Shown here: in pieces, positions 1 through 7,880 of the stretch | Layout: each line of letters begins with the position of its first letter | Numbering within the stretch: the first letter of the stretch is position 1 | The notes under the pieces: model-generated | What the model saw: the letters and a program-made list of their open reading frames with translations, nothing else | Databases searched by the model: none | Told to the model about the DNA's origin: nothing | Made by a program: the position numbers and the translations under genes | IMG/VR virus record: IMGVR_UViG_3300050132_000191 | Location: 1 to 57,665 of that record | From: a virus | Strand: one strand, 5' to 3' | DNA: 57,665 bases

Positions 1-158
1 AGCCTGCGCCGGCCTATGCACCCCCGCCCGCCCCGGTGCCGCAACCCGCAGCTCCAGGGGCACCCGCAACGCCGCCCTGGATGAACGCCCCCGCCCCCGG
101 TGCCGCAGGAGCGCCCCCGCCCTGGGCTACAGCAGCGCCAGCAGCGCCAGCAGCCTGA
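1..158 (+). CDS. DUF669-type predicted ssDNA-binding protein, C-terminal part
   Basis: This is the 3' end of the gene that starts at 57170 and is cut by the window edge. Joining the last base of the window to the first two bases here gives a Glu codon and an open frame to the TGA at 156-158; the joined gene is exactly 218 codons. This part is the low-complexity tail: almost only Pro and Ala with scattered Trp (PPW, PPPW), continuing the same composition seen just before the right edge. A Pro/Ala/Trp tail after a folded core is common in phage ssDNA-binding proteins. No acidic SSB-like tip is present at this C-terminus. A hairpin terminator follows 18 bases downstream. Confidence 0.85.
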   Translation, partial: PAPAYAPPPAPVPQPAAPGAPATPPWMNAPAPGAAGAPPPWATAAPAAPAA

Positions 159-176
159 GCAAATTGATGCAAGCCT

Positions 177-207
177 AAAGGACGCACAGGATGCGTCCTT
201 TATTTTA
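177..207 (+). terminator. Rho-independent terminator after the DUF669 gene
   Basis: A perfect 10-bp stem (AAAGGACGCA / TGCGTCCTTT) with a 5-nt loop is followed by ATTTTAG. It lies 18 nt after the stop of the DUF669 gene, so that gene is framed by a promoter (57118..57145) and this terminator. The next gene starts only 10 nt later, so it depends on readthrough or on an element I cannot see. Confidence 0.8.
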
Positions 208-217
208 GGATTACACT

Positions 218-406
218 ATGGATGACGCGGATAGAGCTCAATCGGATATTGACAAGCTCGGTAAATCGGACGTTGATAGGGTTCGTACGCGGGCATCGCT
301 AATTCCAAATGGTGAGCCAGGAGAATGCGATTATTGCGGCGAGCAGAGCTTGCGGCTAGTCTGCGGGAACTGCGCTCGGTGCAGAGATAAATATAAGCTA
401 CCTTGA
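218..406 (+). CDS. TraR/DksA-family C4 zinc-finger protein
   Basis: A 62-residue protein. The N-terminus (DDADRAQ) matches the usual start of short phage TraR/DksA proteins, and the C-terminal half holds a four-cysteine zinc site, CDYCG (about residues 38-42) and CGNCARC (about 50-56). Full DksA is about 150 residues; this is the short TraR-like form that lacks the long coiled coil. Family members bind the RNA polymerase secondary channel and modulate transcription, so a role in tuning host or phage transcription is an inference. The start has an AGGA ribosome site 7 nt upstream, just past the preceding terminator. It is followed 9 nt later by the nuclease gene. Confidence 0.75.
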   Translation: MDDADRAQSDIDKLGKSDVDRVRTRASLIPNGEPGECDYCGEQSLRLVCGNCARCRDKYKLP

Positions 407-415
407 AAGAAGAAA

Positions 416-1348
416 ATGGCTCAAATTCGAAAAGCTACGCTGACGCTCAAAGCAATTGATGACGCGATTGCAGCGGATCAGGGTGGAGCATGGCGTCAGC
501 ACCTTCAAAAAGTGTTGCCCGCTATGGGAGACGCTTATCGGGGCAAGGAAGACAACCCCTTCAGAACTCACTTGGGCGCCAGCGTTATTGGCGGCGGATG
601 TGCTCGCGCCATTTGGTACGGATTCCACTGGGCGACACGCCCAACATTCAGCGGGCGCATTCTTCGGCTTTTTAATCGCGGTCACCTTGAAGAAGCAAGG
701 GTGATTTCCGCGCTGCTCACAATCGGTGTCCAAATATTCCAGCAAGACGAAAATGGAAATCAGTTTCGCATCAGCGATGTCGGCGGTCACTTTGGTGGCA
801 GCGGCGATGGCGTAGCTGTGGGAATCCCGGATTTGCCACAGGGTATGCCCTGCCTGCTTGAGTTCAAGACGCACAATGATGCATCATTCAAGAAGTTGCA
901 GAAAGTAGGCGTCCGTGAAGCAAAGTTCGAACACTTTGTCCAGATGCAGGTTTACATGAGAAAAATGGGTTTGACGGTTGCGCTGTACGGGTCAGTGAAC
1001 AAGAATGATGACGACTATTACATGGAAATCATTGAACTGGACACGTCGGTTGGCGATCAGTTTATTGACCGGGGACGTCAAATTATTTTGATGAATCAAG
1101 CCCCAGCAAAGATCAGCGAGTCGCCCGGCTGGTTTGATTGCAAGTGGTGCGATCACAAGCCTGTCTGCCATTTGAAAGTGGCTCCCGAACGCAACTGCCG
1201 GACTTGCAAACATAGCGAAGCGAATGAGGATGGGAATTGGTATTGTAACGTCCCGTCTATGCCAGACGACGGAGGGCTGTCAAGAGTGGATGCCCCGCTC
1301 ACCAAAGAAGAACAGTTTGCAGCGTGCCCGGAATACGCACAGTTCTGA
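416..1348 (+). CDS. PD-(D/E)XK exonuclease, Cas4/RecB-like
   Basis: A 310-residue protein with the RecB/Cas4 nuclease pattern: a GH..E element (GHLEEAR, about residue 89), the metal-binding Asp in GSGDG (about 129), the E-x-K motif in LEFKT (about 148), and a Gln/Tyr motif in FVQMQVYM. After the core there are two cysteine groups, CKWCDHKPVC and CRTCKHSE...WYC; the first resembles the iron-sulfur cysteines of Cas4/AddB, the second may be a separate zinc site. It stops 2 nt before the SF2 helicase start, so the two are co-translated and may act as a nuclease-helicase pair in recombination or DNA processing. Nuclease class is clear; exact polarity and substrate are not. Confidence 0.8.
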   Translation: MAQIRKATLTLKAIDDAIAADQGGAWRQHLQKVLPAMGDAYRGKEDNPFRTHLGASVIGGGCARAIWYGFHWATRPTFSGRILRLFNRGHLEEARVISALLTIGVQIFQQDENGNQFRISDVGGHFGGSGDGVAVGIPDLPQGMPCLLEFKTHNDASFKKLQKVGVREAKFEHFVQMQVYMRKMGLTVALYGSVNKNDDDYYMEIIELDTSVGDQFIDRGRQIILMNQAPAKISESPGWFDCKWCDHKPVCHLKVAPERNCRTCKHSEANEDGNWYCNVPSMPDDGGLSRVDAPLTKEEQFAACPEYAQF

Positions 1349-1350
1349 AC

Positions 1351-3066
1351 ATGAAAATCGAGCCCAGATCCTACCAAATAGAAGCGGTTCGAAGTGTATG
1401 GGACTACTTTCTGGTCAAGCAAGGGAACCCGGTTCTTGCGCTCCCCACCGGCTCGGGCAAATCCATTATTCTGGCGATGTTGCTGGAGTTGATATATTCT
1501 CAGTACCCAAACCAGCGGGTGATGGTTCTAACGCACGCCAAAGAATTGCTAGTACAGGACATGGACAAACTGCTTACAGTGTGGCCATCTGCGCCCGCGG
1601 GGCTCTACAGTGCGGGGCTCAACAAGAAAGAATCCCACAAGAAAATCACATTCGCTGGGGTTGGTTCTGTAGCGAAGAAAGCGGATCTCTTTGGCCACAT
1701 TGACATGGTGTTCATTGACGAAGCGCACCTTGTGAGCCCTAGCGAGGAAACCCTATACCAGAAGTTCCTTGGCGCATTAAAGAAGCGCAACCCCCTCCTG
1801 AAGATTGTGGGGTTAACCGCAACCCCATGGCGCCTCGGAACCGGAAAGATAACGGAGGACGGAATTTTCACGGATGTCTGCTTTGATATAACTGGGATGG
1901 AAGCGTTCAACCGTTTGATCGCGGAAGGGTACATGGCCCCGCTCATCCCGCGCCAGCCAGTGCAGCTCCTGGACACCACGGGCGTCCACTTGCGGGGAGG
2001 GGAGTTCATTGCGTCGGAACTTCAGAGTGCAGTCAATAAACAAGATATCACTTACGCGGCACTGAAAGAGGCGCTGGAGCTTGCACACGACCGGGAGCAT
2101 TGGCTTGTCTTTGCGTCGGGTGTTGAGCACGCTTGCAACATTGCGGATATGCTGAACGACATGGGTGTCAGCGCCATAGCTATCCACAGTAAGATGGGTG
2201 ATGCGGCGCGGGATATTGCAATCGCCGATTTCAAGGCAGGGAAATACCGCGTTGCTGTCAACAATAACATCCTAACGACTGGGATAGACTTCCCTGCAAT
2301 TGATTGCATTGTTATGCTCCGTCCTACCGCTTCAACTGTTCTCTGGATTCAAATGATCGGGCGAGGTACACGGCCATTTCCAGGAAAATTAAATTGCCTC
2401 GTCCTCGACTTCGCTGGGAACACCCGCAGGCTCGGGCCGATCAATGACCCTGTAATCCCGCGTAAGAAGGGCGAAGGTAGCGGGGAAGCTCCTGTCAAGC
2501 TCTGTGACGCTTGCTCAACCTACAACCACGCGAGCGCCCGAGTCTGTTGCTGCTGTGGCGCCGAGTTCAGCTTCAAGGTAAAGATTCAGCAGACCGCTGG
2601 GAGCCTTGCACTGCTCCGCGGGGACGCGCCCGTGGAAACAGTGTTTACAGTTGACCATATTACCTATTCTCGTCATGAAAAGCTCGGGCGTCCGCCAATG
2701 GTCAAGGTGACCTACTATTGCGGGCTCCGTAGCTTTTCCGAGTACGTCTGCATTGAACATGAAGGTTTCGCGCAGCGTAAGGCAAGGCAATGGTGGCGTG
2801 AGCGCAGCTCGTTTAATTCAAATGATAAAGGTTCCCCGTTTCCAATCAGCACTGATGCAGCGTTAGAACAAAGTTCAGCATTATTCACAGCAACTCACCT
2901 TCGAGTGTGGGTGAATAAGCAGTATCCGGAAATCCTTGCACACTGCTTTGACGGAACTGCTTTCGGGAAGCAAGTGGAGCCTGCATCAGCGCCTTCAACT
3001 AATACATACAGCAAGCCCGCGTACCAGTACGGGCCCCACGCCCAACCGGCGGACATACCGTTCTGA
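1351..3066 (+). CDS. SF2 DEAH-box helicase with C-terminal zinc finger
   Basis: A 571-residue helicase, taking the ATG at 1351 directly after the nuclease stop. Motifs in order: Q-motif region at the N-terminus, Walker A PTGSGKS (about residue 32), DEAH (about 120), motif III TATPWR, and motif VI QMIGRGTRP (about 335). This order fits the UvsW/SSL2-type phage helicases that remodel forks and recombination intermediates. A cysteine cluster (CDACS...CCCCG, about 390-415) follows the helicase core. The last four residues are DIPF, the same as the tip of bacterial SSB (see findings). The next gene is separated by a 133-nt gap with promoter-like sequence. Confidence 0.85.
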   Translation: MKIEPRSYQIEAVRSVWDYFLVKQGNPVLALPTGSGKSIILAMLLELIYSQYPNQRVMVLTHAKELLVQDMDKLLTVWPSAPAGLYSAGLNKKESHKKITFAGVGSVAKKADLFGHIDMVFIDEAHLVSPSEETLYQKFLGALKKRNPLLKIVGLTATPWRLGTGKITEDGIFTDVCFDITGMEAFNRLIAEGYMAPLIPRQPVQLLDTTGVHLRGGEFIASELQSAVNKQDITYAALKEALELAHDREHWLVFASGVEHACNIADMLNDMGVSAIAIHSKMGDAARDIAIADFKAGKYRVAVNNNILTTGIDFPAIDCIVMLRPTASTVLWIQMIGRGTRPFPGKLNCLVLDFAGNTRRLGPINDPVIPRKKGEGSGEAPVKLCDACSTYNHASARVCCCCGAEFSFKVKIQQTAGSLALLRGDAPVETVFTVDHITYSRHEKLGRPPMVKVTYYCGLRSFSEYVCIEHEGFAQRKARQWWRERSSFNSNDKGSPFPISTDAALEQSSALFTATHLRVWVNKQYPEILAHCFDGTAFGKQVEPASAPSTNTYSKPAYQYGPHAQPADIPF

Positions 3067-3093
3067 CGTCTTTACACAATCTTTACAATTCTT

Positions 3094-3134
3094 TTGACAG
3101 AAAGTTGGGAAAGATCTGAAATGAGCACTATACT
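3094..3134 (+). promoter_or_regulatory. Candidate sigma70-like promoter upstream of the 3200 gene
   Basis: The gap after the helicase holds a perfect -35 TTGACA at 3094-3099, but the best -10 (TATACT, 3129-3134) is 29 nt away. Workable pairs are TTGACA with TGAAAT (3117-3122, 17-nt spacer) or TTGGGA (3105-3110) with TATACT (18-nt spacer). A promoter here is likely from the gap and the AT content, but which pair is used cannot be decided by eye. Confidence 0.4.
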
Positions 3135-3199
3135 TTGACCCCATGCACATAAACGAAGGTGCAAAGAAGTTAACCCTCAACCAGCGTAAAGGATTCAAA

Positions 3200-3913
3200 A
3201 TGGCAATCGTAACCATACAATTCGCCCTCATGGGCAAAGAAGAACTCCGCGCCGCTTGCCGAGCTGCGGGCATCAGCTACAACAAGTTGAACAATGACGG
3301 GATGCGTGCTGCGCTTATTGCTGCGGAAATTGCCGATGCAGCTGAAAACGAAAGCTTCACACCCTGCGGGCAAGTTCTTCCAAGAGAAAAACTGCGCGGT
3401 ACTTCCCCTCCCTCAGTGGTTGTTGACGAAAAAGCTCTGCTCAAAGAAGGTATGCGGGAAAACACTGAGGCTGACGCAGAAGACGAAGCTGACTCCGCTG
3501 TCAGCGCCAACGTATTTGGTTCGATGTTTGGTGCGCCAGTTCGCCCTGCTGCGGAGTGTGGCCAGCTTCGTAAAGTAGTTGATGGCAAAGTGTCCAGCGG
3601 TGAAACGAAAACCGTCAAAGTTGTTACGCCCCGGGCACCAGTAGCCGCAAAGGTTCCCGCCCCAGTGCTAGCCAAGGTGATCCGCAAGGGCTACAAAATT
3701 CAAAAGGACCGGGAAGAACGCAACGGTGTCAAGAAACCGTCGGAAGGTGGCCTTTGCTATGCTGTCTGGGATAAGCTGGATAAAAGTCTCAACGTGAAGG
3801 CTAGCGACTTGCAAGCGATTGCTGATGCTAATGGTTGGAACCGCACCAACGTCCTCTGCGAGTTCTACAATTGGCGCCGGTTCAACGGTATCACTGGTCG
3901 TTCTGCAAAATGA
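3200..3913 (+). CDS. Hypothetical protein, paralog (C-terminal domain) of the 5122 gene
   Basis: A 237-residue protein. I chose the ATG at 3200 because AAAGGA precedes it; an upstream ATG at 3143 has no ribosome site. The N-terminus (ALMGKEELRAACRAAGISY) looks like a small helical SAP/HeH-like DNA-binding unit, the centre is acidic and low-complexity, and the last ~65 residues (NGVKKPSEGGLCYAVWD...NVLCEF..WRRFNGITGR) match the C-terminus of the 5122 protein at the conserved positions NGV-K/R-P, G-C, VW, NV, W-K/R-F-G-TGR. Both genes appear to have their own promoters. A DNA-binding or nucleoid-like role is an inference; no exact function is known to me. Its stop overlaps the next start (ATGA). 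Confidence 0.7.
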   Translation: MAIVTIQFALMGKEELRAACRAAGISYNKLNNDGMRAALIAAEIADAAENESFTPCGQVLPREKLRGTSPPSVVVDEKALLKEGMRENTEADAEDEADSAVSANVFGSMFGAPVRPAAECGQLRKVVDGKVSSGETKTVKVVTPRAPVAAKVPAPVLAKVIRKGYKIQKDREERNGVKKPSEGGLCYAVWDKLDKSLNVKASDLQAIADANGWNRTNVLCEFYNWRRFNGITGRSAK

Positions 3914-4080
3914 GAATTCTGCTGCTTCTAGTTGCTCTGTGCGGATGCACGGGGCAACCAGAAAACTGTAAAGTAACCGGGGAGCAGGGTGAACAGATTG
4001 CGGGGCGTGCATACGCGCCACCCCGCACTATTTATTCCTGTGATGGGAAAATTGTTTACAAACCAAAGGAAATAAAATGA
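3910..4080 (+). CDS. Small predicted lipoprotein
   Basis: A 56-residue protein starting with an ATGA overlap on the preceding gene. The N-terminus is MRILLLLVALCGC, a short positive start, a hydrophobic core and a lipobox-like Cys at residue 13, followed by a small domain with two further cysteines. This fits an outer- or inner-membrane lipoprotein, unusual in a DNA-metabolism operon; superinfection exclusion is a possible but unsupported role. Its stop overlaps the next start (ATGA), so it is translationally coupled on both sides. Confidence 0.6.
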   Translation: MRILLLLVALCGCTGQPENCKVTGEQGEQIAGRAYAPPRTIYSCDGKIVYKPKEIK

Positions 4081-4469
4081 AAACTACTTTTAATAAAATC
4101 CGCACCTGTCCACCTTGTGAGTCGGGCTGGAAAAAACTACTCGCCCATTTGGGCAAGACTAAGGCTGATGACGAATCCGTGTCAATCCTCACTATCCTCG
4201 ACAGCAACGGTCTGGATGGCGCGCTCTGGTGTCTGCAAGCTGTCAAAGGCCGGGACCGTGAGATTAGACTGTTTGGCGTCTGGTGCGCTCGACAAGTACA
4301 GCACCTGATGACAGACCGACGCAGTCTTGATGCTCTAGATGTGGTTGAGCGGTTCGCTAATGGTGAGGCCGATCAAACAGAGTGGGATGCGGCAAGGGAT
4401 GCGGCAAGGGCTGCGGCAAGGGATGCCCAAGAAAAACGCTTGCGCGAACTCTGTGCGGAATGTGAGTGA
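4077..4469 (+). CDS. Hypothetical helical protein with Ala-Ala-Arg repeat
   Basis: A 130-residue protein that starts by ATGA overlap with the lipoprotein gene. The central part (GVWCARQVQHLMTDRRSLDALDVVERFANG) resembles a widespread phage family of helical proteins in which an Asp/Arg-rich segment is followed by alternating Ala-Ala-Arg or Ala-Ala-Tyr repeats. The C-terminus has the repeat DAARDAARAAARDA, encoded by a 12-bp tandem DNA repeat (4386..4424). Function not known to me. Confidence 0.65.
   Translation: MKTTFNKIRTCPPCESGWKKLLAHLGKTKADDESVSILTILDSNGLDGALWCLQAVKGRDREIRLFGVWCARQVQHLMTDRRSLDALDVVERFANGEADQTEWDAARDAARAAARDAQEKRLRELCAECE
4386..4424 (+). repeat. 12-bp tandem repeat inside the 4077 gene
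   Basis: The unit GATGCGGCAAGG occurs at 4386-4397 and 4398-4409, and with one change at 4410-4421; the next bases begin another unit. Each unit encodes four residues (D/A-A-A-R), so copy changes keep the frame and change helix length. Confidence 0.8.
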
Positions 4470-4473
4470 TAAA

Positions 4474-5019
4474 ATGTACGTCCTAATTGACCGCGAGAAC
4501 ATGGTGTTCCGCCATAAGCACCCCGAGCACGCGGTAGTGAGCGACCTTGCAACAATTGAAGTGGCGCACTGTGCAGTCACTATCCTTCCAATTTTGGATA
4601 ATGGGATTGGGTTCTTCGACTTCACGGACTTGGAACTCAAGCTCCTCTACCAGAATACCACCGGGCTCAAATTTACGGGATTTTCACGCTTACACTTGCT
4701 CGAGCTTACGCTTGCCACTGCAAGGTGCCTTCCCGTATCCGATGTCAAGCCCTTGGAAGTACGCCAGCAAGCAATGAAGATCAAGTTCGAGGACTCAGGG
4801 TTCTATCGTTACACTCGCGGCGCATATACAGCAAAGCGGCAAGAGGATCTTTTCGAACCTACCGCGCTTGTCGTTCTGCCGCGTGCAATACCAGACGCCG
4901 TTATCGCTGGGCCTGTAGCAGTGCCCAAGGCCACTAACCCGCCCCCGACTGCTCCTGTTTTCACCCAGCCCTTGCCAGTATGGCATCCACTGTATAAAGC
5001 ACAGCGGGCCGGCCTGTAG
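4474..5019 (+). CDS. Hypothetical protein
   Basis: A 181-residue protein beginning MYVLIDRENMVF at 4474, 4 nt after the preceding stop. A longer in-frame form reaching upstream would only overlap the preceding gene and reads as a shadow. Folded part about residues 1-130, then a Pro-rich linker (TNPPPTAPVFTQPLP) and a short tail. No recognised domain. It is last before the promoter at 5054. Confidence 0.6.
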   Translation: MYVLIDRENMVFRHKHPEHAVVSDLATIEVAHCAVTILPILDNGIGFFDFTDLELKLLYQNTTGLKFTGFSRLHLLELTLATARCLPVSDVKPLEVRQQAMKIKFEDSGFYRYTRGAYTAKRQEDLFEPTALVVLPRAIPDAVIAGPVAVPKATNPPPTAPVFTQPLPVWHPLYKAQRAGL

Positions 5020-5053
5020 CGTCTGCCTCTTTCTGACAGAACTGAAAAATTAT

Positions 5054-5082
5054 TTTACAAACCGTTCCAGGTTTGCTATATT
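5054..5082 (+). promoter_or_regulatory. Sigma70-type promoter for the histone-like gene
   Basis: TTTACA (5054-5059) and TATATT (5077-5082) are separated by exactly 17 nt, in the 102-nt gap before the 5122 gene. A terminator follows that gene at 5721..5750, so it is probably expressed as its own short transcript. Confidence 0.75.
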
Positions 5083-5121
5083 ATGAACTTCTTAACTTCC
5101 TTTAGCTACTGAGAGATTGAT

Positions 5122-5700
5122 ATGACACAAAAAACTAATCCCGCTACTCCCGCCACTCCTACCATTCCGGCTGTGGCTCAAACTGCGGAGCAAATTGCTG
5201 CCGCTGCAAAGGCGAAGGCTGACGCTGCTGCTGCGAAAGCTGCCAAGGACGCGAAAGCTGTCGAAGCGAAAGCCAAGAAGGATGCTGATGCTGTTGCCGC
5301 TAAGGCGAAGAAAGATGCCGACGCTGCCGCCAAAGCCGAAAAGAAAGCTGAAGCTGAAAAGGCTGTTGCCGAAAAGAAAGCCAAAGCCGAAGCCGACAAG
5401 AAAGCCAAAGCCGAAGCTGCCGCAGCCGAAAAAGCTGCCAAAGCTGCCATCAAGCAACCAGAGCAGAACGGCGTCCGCCGTCCGAAACCCGATGGCGCGT
5501 GCGGTAAGGTGTGGGCGCTGGCTGACCAGTTGTCTGCGAACCTTGGCACACCTGTTCCCGCTGCTGACTTGGTTACTGCCGGAACCGCCGCTGGCCTCAA
5601 CCCCAGCAATGTCCGCGCTGAATACGCTTCATGGAAAAAGTTTCATGGTCTGACGGGCCGGCTTGCTTTGCCTGTTGCGAAGGAAGCTGCACCCGCGTAA
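5122..5700 (+). CDS. Histone H1-like Lys/Ala-rich protein with conserved C-terminal domain
   Basis: A 192-residue protein in two parts. Residues about 25-110 are an almost pure Ala/Lys/Glu/Asp array (KAKADAAAAKAAKDAK and so on), as in bacterial histone H1-like and eukaryotic H1 tails, likely a long charged helix. Residues about 118-188 are a compact domain shared with the 3200 protein (NGVRRP, G-C-G-KVW, NPSNVRAEY, WKKFHGLTGR). It has a good promoter upstream and a terminator downstream, which suggests strong independent expression. Coating or compacting DNA is an inference from composition; a link to the modified DNA is untested. Confidence 0.7.
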   Translation: MTQKTNPATPATPTIPAVAQTAEQIAAAAKAKADAAAAKAAKDAKAVEAKAKKDADAVAAKAKKDADAAAKAEKKAEAEKAVAEKKAKAEADKKAKAEAAAAEKAAKAAIKQPEQNGVRRPKPDGACGKVWALADQLSANLGTPVPAADLVTAGTAAGLNPSNVRAEYASWKKFHGLTGRLALPVAKEAAPA

Positions 5701-5720
5701 ATTGTCTTTCTCCCGCTAAC

Positions 5721-5750
5721 GGAGCCGCTTACCTTAGCGGCTCCTTTTTT
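5721..5750 (+). terminator. Rho-independent terminator after the histone-like gene
   Basis: A perfect 9-bp stem GGAGCCGCT / AGCGGCTCC with a 6-nt loop, followed by TTTTTT. It ends 8 nt before the preferred queE start, so queE needs readthrough from upstream or a promoter I cannot identify. Confidence 0.9.
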
Positions 5751-5757
5751 GAAAAAT

Positions 5758-6492
5758 ATGGTTATGAATACTCAACCCATTGAAAAACGTATTGACTCGG
5801 GCTCCGATCAACTGGAAGTCCATTCCATCTTTCGCACCATACAAGGCGAGGGGCCATTCACCGGGCGCCCCGCAATCTTCATTCGGCTCGCAGGTTGCAA
5901 TTTGCAATGTCCGGGATGCGACACAGAATACACGAGCAACCGCCGCCGCCTGTCCGTCTCCCGCATCCTTACAGAGCTCGTTTCGTTCATGCAGCTTGAA
6001 TATGGAATAGAACTAATAGTCATCACTGGCGGGGAGCCGTTCCGCCAAGATATTTATCCTCTCGTATTGGGGTTGATACACTTAGGATTCACAGTACAGG
6101 TTGAAACAAACGGCACACTCCCCCCATCAGTGAATTTCCATAGGTTGTGCTCAAAAGATTTCAGCGAACTGCTCAAGTGCTTTATCGTATGCAGCCCAAA
6201 GACAGGAAGCGTGAACAAACTATTGCTCCCGCTGGTCTGTGCCTACAAGTATGTCATGACAGCCGGGCAAGTTGACGCCGAAGACGGGTTGCCTACACTC
6301 GCGCTTGGGCACAGTGCTGCTCCGCGTGTTGCACGCCCGCACGCTGGGTTCAATGGCCCTATTTATGTGCAGCCCTATGACAGCGGAGCTCTGTTTCCCA
6401 ATTCGGAAAATTTAATTGCGTGCATCAGGTCAGTGATGAAGCATAACTATACGCTCCAACTTCAAGTCCATAAAATTATCGGATTGGAATAA
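5758..6492 (+). CDS. queE: QueE, 7-carboxy-7-deazaguanine synthase
   Basis: A radical-SAM enzyme of about 244 residues that converts 6-carboxytetrahydropterin to 7-carboxy-7-deazaguanine. The [4Fe-4S] motif is CNLQCPGC (CX3CX2C, as in QueE), preceded by the family signature TIQGEGPFTGRPAIFIRLAG, and followed by the glycine-rich SAM motif TGGEP. Start is uncertain: ATG at 5758 or 5764, or TTG at 5749, which would lie in the terminator; no clear ribosome site separates them. It is the first gene of a compact set: it ends 2 nt before gat-queC, which overlaps queD, which overlaps folE. Confidence 0.9.
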   Translation: MVMNTQPIEKRIDSGSDQLEVHSIFRTIQGEGPFTGRPAIFIRLAGCNLQCPGCDTEYTSNRRRLSVSRILTELVSFMQLEYGIELIVITGGEPFRQDIYPLVLGLIHLGFTVQVETNGTLPPSVNFHRLCSKDFSELLKCFIVCSPKTGSVNKLLLPLVCAYKYVMTAGQVDAEDGLPTLALGHSAAPRVARPHAGFNGPIYVQPYDSGALFPNSENLIACIRSVMKHNYTLQLQVHKIIGLE

Positions 6493-6494
6493 TC

Positions 6495-7880
6495 ATGTGC
6501 TCAATCCTTGGTGCAGTGCTCCACGATGTGGACAACAATACGAAACGCCGGCAGGTGAATGCTATCCTTGACTATATCTGGACCACCAGCCAGGAACGAG
6601 GGCGTGATGGGCGCGGGTATGTGAGTTTTGACAGCTTCGGCCATAGCGGGGACTTCGTTTTCCATAGCGAGGAGCGTCGGGACCCGACACGCTGTTCTTC
6701 GGTGGATCTTAACGCGCCTATGGTAATGGGTTTATGCCCACGGATGACAGTGGTCGGGAATATGCGGGCGGAGCCGACTACCGAATATGTTTCCGTCAAA
6801 CGGAGAAGCGATCAGCAACCGTACACCTGCGGGGGCTGGTCAATTGTGCATAACGGAACAATCGCCAACGACAAGGAACTCCGAACTCATGCTCTTCCCA
6901 CTAGCATTGACAGCGCATCAATCGCCGAACTGCTGGCCCCTATGCGACCCACGTTGGACAACTTTGCGGGAGTGATCCGCAAGCTGAAGGGAAGTTTCGC
7001 AATTCTTGCGACTCACGAAAACTGCCAGACATCAATCTTCGTTGCCGCGAATTACCGCCCAATTTGGTACATTGAAACGGAGTTCGGATATTTCTTCGCA
7101 AGCGCCAGGAACTACCTGCCCATCGCTTGGGCGCCGCGAATGCTTACGCCATACACTGTTGCAGAGTTTGGCGAGTGCGTGCGATCGTTCCCCCTATACA
7201 AGTCGGAGCAAAGTGACACAGCCCTTGTCGTATGCAGCGGGGGCCTGGACAGTGTGGTCAGTGCTGCCTACGCTCAGAAGAAACTTGGTTATAAGTTACA
7301 CCTCATTCACTTCCTGTACGGGAGCCGAGCGGAAGGCCCCGAGGTCATAGCTGTGCGAGCTGTGGCGCGGGCGCTTGGGGCCGAGATCACTTTGTTCCCA
7401 TTACCAGTGTACCAGAAAGGGGATTCGCCGCTGCTGGACCCCGATAGCAAAGTGGCTGGCGGGGAAGCAGGCGCCGAATTTGCTCATGAATGGGTGCCAG
7501 CTCGAAACTTGCTTCTTCTTAGCGTTGCAACTGCATTCGCGGAAGCTCGCGGCATCAGCGTGATCGTGTTGGGGAACAACCTCGAAGAGGCTGGCGCGTA
7601 CCCTGATAATGAACCCGAATTCATTGCGAAATTTAATGACTTGCTTCCCTTTGCAGTTGGTGACGGAAAGCGAATGAAAGTTATAATGCCTGTAGGCAAT
7701 ATGATGAAACATGAGATCGTCGCACTCGGAAAAGAAGTTGGGGCCCCGATGGAGCTGACATGGAGCTGCTATCGGGCTGGCGAGTTGCATTGTGGAAAAT
7801 GCGGCCCTTGTTTTATGAGACGCCGCGCTTTTGAAATTAACGGGTTTCCTGAAGTTATTCAATACAAGGATCAACAATGA
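6495..7880 (+). CDS. gat-queC: Gat-QueC fusion: class II glutamine amidotransferase plus 7-cyano-7-deazaguanine synthase
   Basis: A 461-residue fusion. The N-terminal ~230 residues are an Ntn amidotransferase: Cys2 (MCSILGA) would be the exposed nucleophile, with the glutamine-site elements NMRAEP and HNGTIAND. The C-terminal half is QueC: PP-loop SGGLDS (about residue 247), and a zinc site C..HCGKCGPC near the end. QueC makes preQ0 with ATP and ammonia. In Crenarchaea and in phages such as 9g, Gat-QueC is associated with making archaeosine, the amidine of preQ0; here that would be deoxyarchaeosine in DNA. No QueF-like reductase is seen, which argues against a preQ1 end product. Its stop overlaps queD (ATGA). 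Confidence 0.9.
   Translation: MCSILGAVLHDVDNNTKRRQVNAILDYIWTTSQERGRDGRGYVSFDSFGHSGDFVFHSEERRDPTRCSSVDLNAPMVMGLCPRMTVVGNMRAEPTTEYVSVKRRSDQQPYTCGGWSIVHNGTIANDKELRTHALPTSIDSASIAELLAPMRPTLDNFAGVIRKLKGSFAILATHENCQTSIFVAANYRPIWYIETEFGYFFASARNYLPIAWAPRMLTPYTVAEFGECVRSFPLYKSEQSDTALVVCSGGLDSVVSAAYAQKKLGYKLHLIHFLYGSRAEGPEVIAVRAVARALGAEITLFPLPVYQKGDSPLLDPDSKVAGGEAGAEFAHEWVPARNLLLLSVATAFAEARGISVIVLGNNLEEAGAYPDNEPEFIAKFNDLLPFAVGDGKRMKVIMPVGNMMKHEIVALGKEVGAPMELTWSCYRAGELHCGKCGPCFMRRRAFEINGFPEVIQYKDQQ

Noticed and set aside
5701-5757. A preQ1-type riboswitch upstream of queE
   Set aside because: The structure there is a simple terminator hairpin with a T-run; there is no aptamer-like pseudoknot sequence.
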